Assembly: GCA_002405485.1 (NCBI GenBank)
Contig: DHLW01000059.1
Coordinates: 14,029-25,371 of the forward strand
Source of the DNA: Phycisphaerales bacterium UBA4658
Lineage (GTDB): Bacteria; Planctomycetota; Phycisphaerae; Phycisphaerales; UBA1924
Length of the DNA: 11,343 nt
Direction of reading: 5' to 3'
Positions 7,710 through 11,343 of this stretch are shown here, one piece after another. Within the stretch, counting starts at the first letter, position 1. Every line of letters starts with the position of its first letter. A model generated the notes under the pieces. That model was not told the DNA's origin. It saw only the letters and a list, made by a program, of their open reading frames with translations, and ran no database searches. The translations under genes and the position numbers were made by a program.

Positions 7710-8860
7710 CGACCATGCTCCACGATCGACTGCTGGCTGCGTCGCTCCGTCCGCTCCTGGTTGCGTTCGGCGTCTGCTGCCTGCTGCTCGGCAGCGCCGG
7801 CGCCCAGGAGCCGATCCGGCGCGGCACGTCCAACGACACCCTGATCGACGAGCCGCTGCGGCAGTCGGTCGCGCGCGGCCTCGAGTGGCTCGCCGCCCAC
7901 CAGCACAAGGACGGCTACTGGGCCGAACTGGTCGGCTACAAGCTGAACAACGGCTACGAGACCACCGACGACCGGCCGCTGCCGCACGTCGGCGTCACCG
8001 CGCTGGCGCTGATGAGCTTCCTGGCCGGCGGCCATCTGCCGGACCGCGGCAAGTACGGGCACGTTCTCGACCGCGGCATCGACTACATCCTCAGCTGCGC
8101 GCAGGACGACGGGCAGATCACGCAGAACGGCACGCGCATGTACAGCCATGCGTTCGCGACGCTGTTCCTCGCCGAGGTCTACGGCATGGTCGAGCGCCCC
8201 GACGTGAAGCGCGTGCTGCAGCGCAGCGTCGACCTGATCGTCGACTCGCAGAACGCCGAGGGCGGTTGGCGCTACCGCCCGTTCGCGCGCGAGTCCGACA
8301 TGTCGATCACCGTCTGCCAGGTGCTGGCACTGCGTTCGGCGCGCAATGTCGGCATCCACGTGCCGCTGACGACGATCAAGAACGCACAGAACTACGTCTA
8401 CCGGAGCGCCGTGCGCAGCAACGACCGCACCTACCGCTTCCGCGGCGGCTTCGGCGACGAAGGCGGCAGCTTCCGCTACCAGAACCGCGACGCGACCCGC
8501 GCCACGCCGCCGCTGACCGCGGCCGGCATCACCACGCTCTACGCCGCCGGCGAATACGACAGCCCGATCATCCGCGACGCGCTCGACTACCTCGACCGGC
8601 GTCTCGAGGGTTGGAGCGAGGAGAACGAGGGCCACTACTTCTTCTACTACGGGCACTACTATGCGGTGCAGGCCTACTACATCACCGGCGACCCGAAGTG
8701 GACGAAGTACTTCCGCACCATCAAGGCGTCGCTGCTGCGCCAGCAACGACGCGACGGCAGCTGGCAGTGCCACACGGGGCCCGGCGATGCCTTCGGCACC
8801 GCCGTCGCGACCCTGATCCTGCAGATCCCGCTGCAGTATCTGCCCATCTTCCAACGGTGA
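7706..8860 (+). CDS. secreted prenyltransferase/squalene-oxidase repeat protein, non-cyclase planctomycete type
   Basis: This 384-residue exported protein has an alpha/alpha-toroid repeat fold like squalene-hopene cyclase. Residues ~12-33 form a signal peptide (LLVAFGVCCLLLGSAGA, then QEP). QW motifs (QxxxGxW) are visible at Q66-W72, Q182-W188 and Q347-W353. Other conserved stretches are HVGVTALALMSFLAGGHLP (94-112), MYSHAFATLFLAEVYGM (145-161), ITVCQVLALRSARNVGI (201-217), FFYYGHYYAVQAYY (312-325) and the ending YLPIFQR, typical of planctomycete members. The class II cyclase acid motif DxDDTA is absent; the equivalent stretch reads ESDMSITVCQ (196-205), so hopene or squalene cyclisation is unlikely. 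It is also about half the length of true cyclases. The start overlaps the preceding stop as ATGA, and the next gene begins 10 bases after its stop. Function unknown; a periplasmic binding or scaffold role is a guess. Confidence 0.85.
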   Translation: MTTMLHDRLLAASLRPLLVAFGVCCLLLGSAGAQEPIRRGTSNDTLIDEPLRQSVARGLEWLAAHQHKDGYWAELVGYKLNNGYETTDDRPLPHVGVTALALMSFLAGGHLPDRGKYGHVLDRGIDYILSCAQDDGQITQNGTRMYSHAFATLFLAEVYGMVERPDVKRVLQRSVDLIVDSQNAEGGWRYRPFARESDMSITVCQVLALRSARNVGIHVPLTTIKNAQNYVYRSAVRSNDRTYRFRGGFGDEGGSFRYQNRDATRATPPLTAAGITTLYAAGEYDSPIIRDALDYLDRRLEGWSEENEGHYFFYYGHYYAVQAYYITGDPKWTKYFRTIKASLLRQQRRDGSWQCHTGPGDAFGTAVATLILQIPLQYLPIFQR

Positions 8861-8870
8861 CCTGCCGCCC

Positions 8871-11201
8871 GTGAGCGATTCCCTCCCGACCTCGAGCCCG
8901 AACGCCGACCCGGTCGCCGCCGTGCTGCGCCCGCTGCTGGCCCGCCAACTGCGGGCCCTGCGCGGCCGCTACCTGCGCCACGGCACCGCCCTGGTGCTCG
9001 CCGCCGTCGCCGCGGCCGGGCTGCTGTTCTTCGGCCTCGATCGCTGGCTCCTGCTGCCGCTGCCGATCCGCCTGCTGCACACCGCCGTCGTCGTCGCCAT
9101 GTTCGGCTACGGCTTCGTGCGCTTCGTGCGCTACCCGCTGCAGAAGCGCCTCGACGACCTCGACGTCGCCGTCTGGTTCGAACGCTCGTTCCCCGACCTG
9201 CACCAGCGCGTCGTCTCGGCGGTGCAGCTGCACGGCGCCGACGGCGAGGCGCTCCGCAACCAGTCGCGGCCGATGATCGAGCAGATGGTCGCCGACACCG
9301 CCGCGGCGGTGCAGGCGCTGCCGCTCGAACGCATGTTCGATCCGCGGCCGGAGCGCCGGGTCTTCGCGGGCGCCGCGACCGGCCTGGCCCTGCTGCTCGG
9401 CGGCGCGCTGCTGGCTCCCGCCACCGCCAAGGCGTTCCTGCTGCGCCACCTCGGCCTCGCCGCCGAGTACCCGCGCGCGACCTCGCTGTTCCTCGAACTG
9501 CCGCCCGCCGGCGCCGACCTGCAGGTGACCCAGCGCGGCGACGAAGTCGAACTGGTGTTGCCGGCCGGGGCCGACCTGCACGTCGGCGTGCGCGTCGAAG
9601 GCACCGTGCCGAAGGACGGCGTCGAACTACGCGTCGCCCCGCTGCGCGATGGCCAGCGCGGCGACGTGCGCAGCGTGACGATGAGCCCGCGGCCCGGCGA
9701 TCGCTTCCGCCACAGCTTCCGCCGGCTGGCCGGCAGCTTCACCTTCCACGCGCGCGGCGGCGACGATCCGGACGGCGACCTGCAGGTCACCGTGCGCACC
9801 GTGCACCCGCCGCAGGTCGCCAACCTGCGGGCGTCGATCACGCCGCCCGCCTACACCGGCGCGCCGAAGCTGGAAACCAGCGGCGGTGCCATCGAGGCGC
9901 TGATCAGCAGCGACGTCGAACTGGTCGTCGCCGCCACCGCGGCGGTGAAGTCGGCGACGCTGGTGTTCCTCGAGAGCGGCAAGCGGATGCCGCTGGTCGC
10001 CGACGCACCGCAGGACGACAGCGGCGTGCGCCTGCAACACCGCGTGCGCTTCCCGGTCGAGGCGTCGGACCGCTACCAGATCGAGCTGCTCGGCGAGAAC
10101 GGCCTGCGCAATCCGAACCCCGGCACCTACCCGCTGTCGGCGCTGCAGGACTACGCGCCCGTCGGCCGTTGGCTGCTGCCCGAGGACGAAGGCCTGTCGC
10201 TGCTGCCGACCGCGCTGCTGTGCCTGCGCGTCGAAGGCCGCGACGACTTCGGCCTCGCCGCCGTCGACCTGCAGGTCGGCCGCGGGGCCGCCGAACCGGC
10301 GATCCTGCCGATGCTGACCGCTGCCGGCGCCCCCGCGACGAGCGCGGTTGATCCCGCGCTGCACGAGGTGGCGAGCCTGCTCGGGTCGCGCCCCGCGACG
10401 CCGGGCACGGCCGACGGTGGCGATGGCCTGCTGCTGACCGTGGCGATGCGCGACAACCGCCAACCGCAAGCGGGCGCCGCCGAACTGCCGCGTCGGATCG
10501 TCCAGATCGTCGACGAACCGCAGCTGGCGGCGGCGATCGCGCGCGCCTTCCGCGCCTTGCGCGAAGACGTCGCCCAGGCCCTCGACCTGCAGCAGGATCG
10601 CGCTGCGCGCGTCGACGAGTTGCTGGCTGGCGCAGCGTCGGCGGCGGACCTGTCGCGGGCGGCGCCGGGCGTCGAGATCGGCCAGGGCCGCGTGCGCAGC
10701 GCGCTCGAACGCGCCCACCGCGGGCTGATGCGGGCGTTCGACACGCACCTGTGGAACCGGCTGGAGACGAGCCAGAACGCCGCGCGCGTCGTCGAGCTGT
10801 ACGTCGAGCACAGCCGCGCGCAGACCGAGCCGCTGGCGCTCGATCCCGGCTTCTACCGCGATCTCGCCGACCGTCGTGCCAAGGGCACGGTCGGCGCGCT
10901 CGAACGTTGCCTCGACCCGCTCCTCGCGATGACCCAGCTCGCCGACGACGCCGCCGGGCCGGCGGCACAGTCCGTCGCGCGGGCGCTCGCCGAGGCGCAG
11001 GTCGCCCGCGACGACGCCGAACGTCGGGCCGCACTGCAGCGCGTGCGCGACGGCCAGCGCCGGCTGGAACAGGGCCTGCAGCAGCTACTGCTGCTGCTGC
11101 AGGACTGGAACGACTACCAGGATCTCGTGCAGGACGTGCGCGCGCTGCGCGACCGTCAACGCGACGTGAAGGACCGCACCCAGGACCTGCGAGGCAAGTG
11201 A
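8871..11201 (+). CDS. DUF4175-like membrane protein with periplasmic domain and C-terminal coiled coil
   Basis: This 776-residue protein starts with GTG 10 bases after the previous stop. Two hydrophobic helices lie at ~38-56 and ~66-84, and a third at ~165-186 (FAGAATGLALLLGGALLAPA), giving an N-terminal membrane anchor like the DUF4175 family. Between helices two and three, residues ~90-140 hold a charged segment with LDDLDVAVWFERSFPDLHQR. After the third helix comes EYPRATSLFLELPP (199-212) and a long beta-rich part, including ANLRASITPPAYTGAPKLET (317-336) and CLRVEGRDDFGLAAVDLQVG (451-470). The last ~250 residues, from about 525, are helical and charged and end in a probable coiled coil rich in R, D, Q and L. 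A short PAGADL(Q/H)V segment occurs twice (212-219, 231-238). In planctomycetes such genes often neighbour MoxR/DUF58/VWA genes, but none is visible here. Family assignment is from architecture and is moderate. Confidence 0.7.
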   Translation: MSDSLPTSSPNADPVAAVLRPLLARQLRALRGRYLRHGTALVLAAVAAAGLLFFGLDRWLLLPLPIRLLHTAVVVAMFGYGFVRFVRYPLQKRLDDLDVAVWFERSFPDLHQRVVSAVQLHGADGEALRNQSRPMIEQMVADTAAAVQALPLERMFDPRPERRVFAGAATGLALLLGGALLAPATAKAFLLRHLGLAAEYPRATSLFLELPPAGADLQVTQRGDEVELVLPAGADLHVGVRVEGTVPKDGVELRVAPLRDGQRGDVRSVTMSPRPGDRFRHSFRRLAGSFTFHARGGDDPDGDLQVTVRTVHPPQVANLRASITPPAYTGAPKLETSGGAIEALISSDVELVVAATAAVKSATLVFLESGKRMPLVADAPQDDSGVRLQHRVRFPVEASDRYQIELLGENGLRNPNPGTYPLSALQDYAPVGRWLLPEDEGLSLLPTALLCLRVEGRDDFGLAAVDLQVGRGAAEPAILPMLTAAGAPATSAVDPALHEVASLLGSRPATPGTADGGDGLLLTVAMRDNRQPQAGAAELPRRIVQIVDEPQLAAAIARAFRALREDVAQALDLQQDRAARVDELLAGAASAADLSRAAPGVEIGQGRVRSALERAHRGLMRAFDTHLWNRLETSQNAARVVELYVEHSRAQTEPLALDPGFYRDLADRRAKGTVGALERCLDPLLAMTQLADDAAGPAAQSVARALAEAQVARDDAERRAALQRVRDGQRRLEQGLQQLLLLLQDWNDYQDLVQDVRALRDRQRDVKDRTQDLRGK

Positions 11202-11343
11202 TGAACAAGCGCATCGGAGCGTGGCGGATCGTGTCGCCGTGGCTGCTCGCCGCCGCCGCGGCGCTGGCGCCGGCCGCGGCGCAGCAGGAACCGGAAGCCT
11301 TGGAGCGGCTGCGCCGCGACCAGGAGGAGATCCTGCGCAAGGC
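11201..11343 (+). CDS. 5' end of a secreted coiled-coil protein (partial)
   Basis: The ATG at 11201 overlaps the previous TGA by one base, and GAGG at 11191-11194 may serve as a weak ribosome-binding site. The visible 47 residues start with MNKR, followed by a hydrophobic signal peptide (WLLAAAAALAPAAA, cleavage likely near residue 27). After that comes QQEPEALERLRRDQEEILRK, a charged heptad-like helix. The gene runs off the right edge, so its family cannot be named. The coupling suggests it acts with the membrane protein upstream. Confidence 0.7.
   Translation, partial: MNKRIGAWRIVSPWLLAAAAALAPAAAQQEPEALERLRRDQEEILRK

Noticed and set aside
7616..8854. Long minus-strand open frame opposite the repeat-protein gene
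   Set aside because: The plus frame carries clear family motifs; the antisense translation is low-complexity V/A/R-rich.
7706..8860. Functional squalene-hopene cyclase
   Set aside because: The DxDDTA catalytic motif is missing and the protein is about half the usual length and has a signal peptide.
9627..11340. Two long minus-strand open frames opposite the DUF4175-like gene
   Set aside because: Low-complexity R/A/Q-rich translations with no motifs, explained by high GC at third positions.

Overview
The window is GC-rich and looks like Planctomycetota. The left two thirds points to the Phycisphaerae/Phycisphaerales. Its evidence is a C-terminal dockerin-like module of the 'GCP'-ending type common in that class, a type IV pilin-like pseudopilin with the planctomycete DG(H)V tail, and secreted beta-sandwich proteins. 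The right third carries a planctomycete-type set: a secreted prenyltransferase/squalene-oxidase-repeat protein, a DUF4175-like membrane protein and a secreted coiled-coil protein.

Layout, left to right. (1) Positions 1-47 are the last 14 codons of a plus-strand gene, ending in an inverted repeat that could act as a terminator. (2) Positions 136-3840, minus strand, hold a 1234-residue secreted multidomain protein: signal peptide, two pectate-lyase-like beta-helix domains, a LamG/concanavalin-like domain, a PKD-like domain, a second beta-sandwich and a terminal two-repeat dockerin-like module. (3) Positions 4143-5426, minus strand, hold a secreted phytase-like esterase-family beta-propeller. 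It lies upstream of the pectate-lyase-like gene with about 300 bp between them. (4) Positions 5427-5723 are a divergent intergenic region with a strong dyad. (5) Positions 5724-6695, plus strand, encode a pseudopilin/prepilin. (6) Positions 6834-7709, plus strand, form an ORF whose N-terminal two thirds is a secreted Phycisphaerales-style protein and whose last ~110 residues look unrelated. (7) Positions 7706-11343, plus strand, are a tightly packed, translationally coupled operon: repeat protein, DUF4175-like membrane protein, and the start of a secreted coiled-coil protein.

The most important point for a reader is the apparent discontinuity near position 7374-7390, inside gene (6). The expected ending of its family is missing, leucine codon preference changes from CTC-rich to CTG-rich, and the tail behaves as the 3' end of the operon that follows. 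This may be an assembly chimera or a real recombination or fusion. Until that is settled, genes left and right of this point should not be assumed to share a genome or a pathway.

On the left, two exported proteins and a pseudopilin suggest surface or secreted functions aimed at polysaccharides and phosphoesters. On the right, the coupled genes suggest a cell-envelope module of unknown function, of the kind found in planctomycetes next to MoxR/DUF58/VWA genes, none of which are visible here. I found no RNA genes, CRISPR arrays, insertion sequences or origins.
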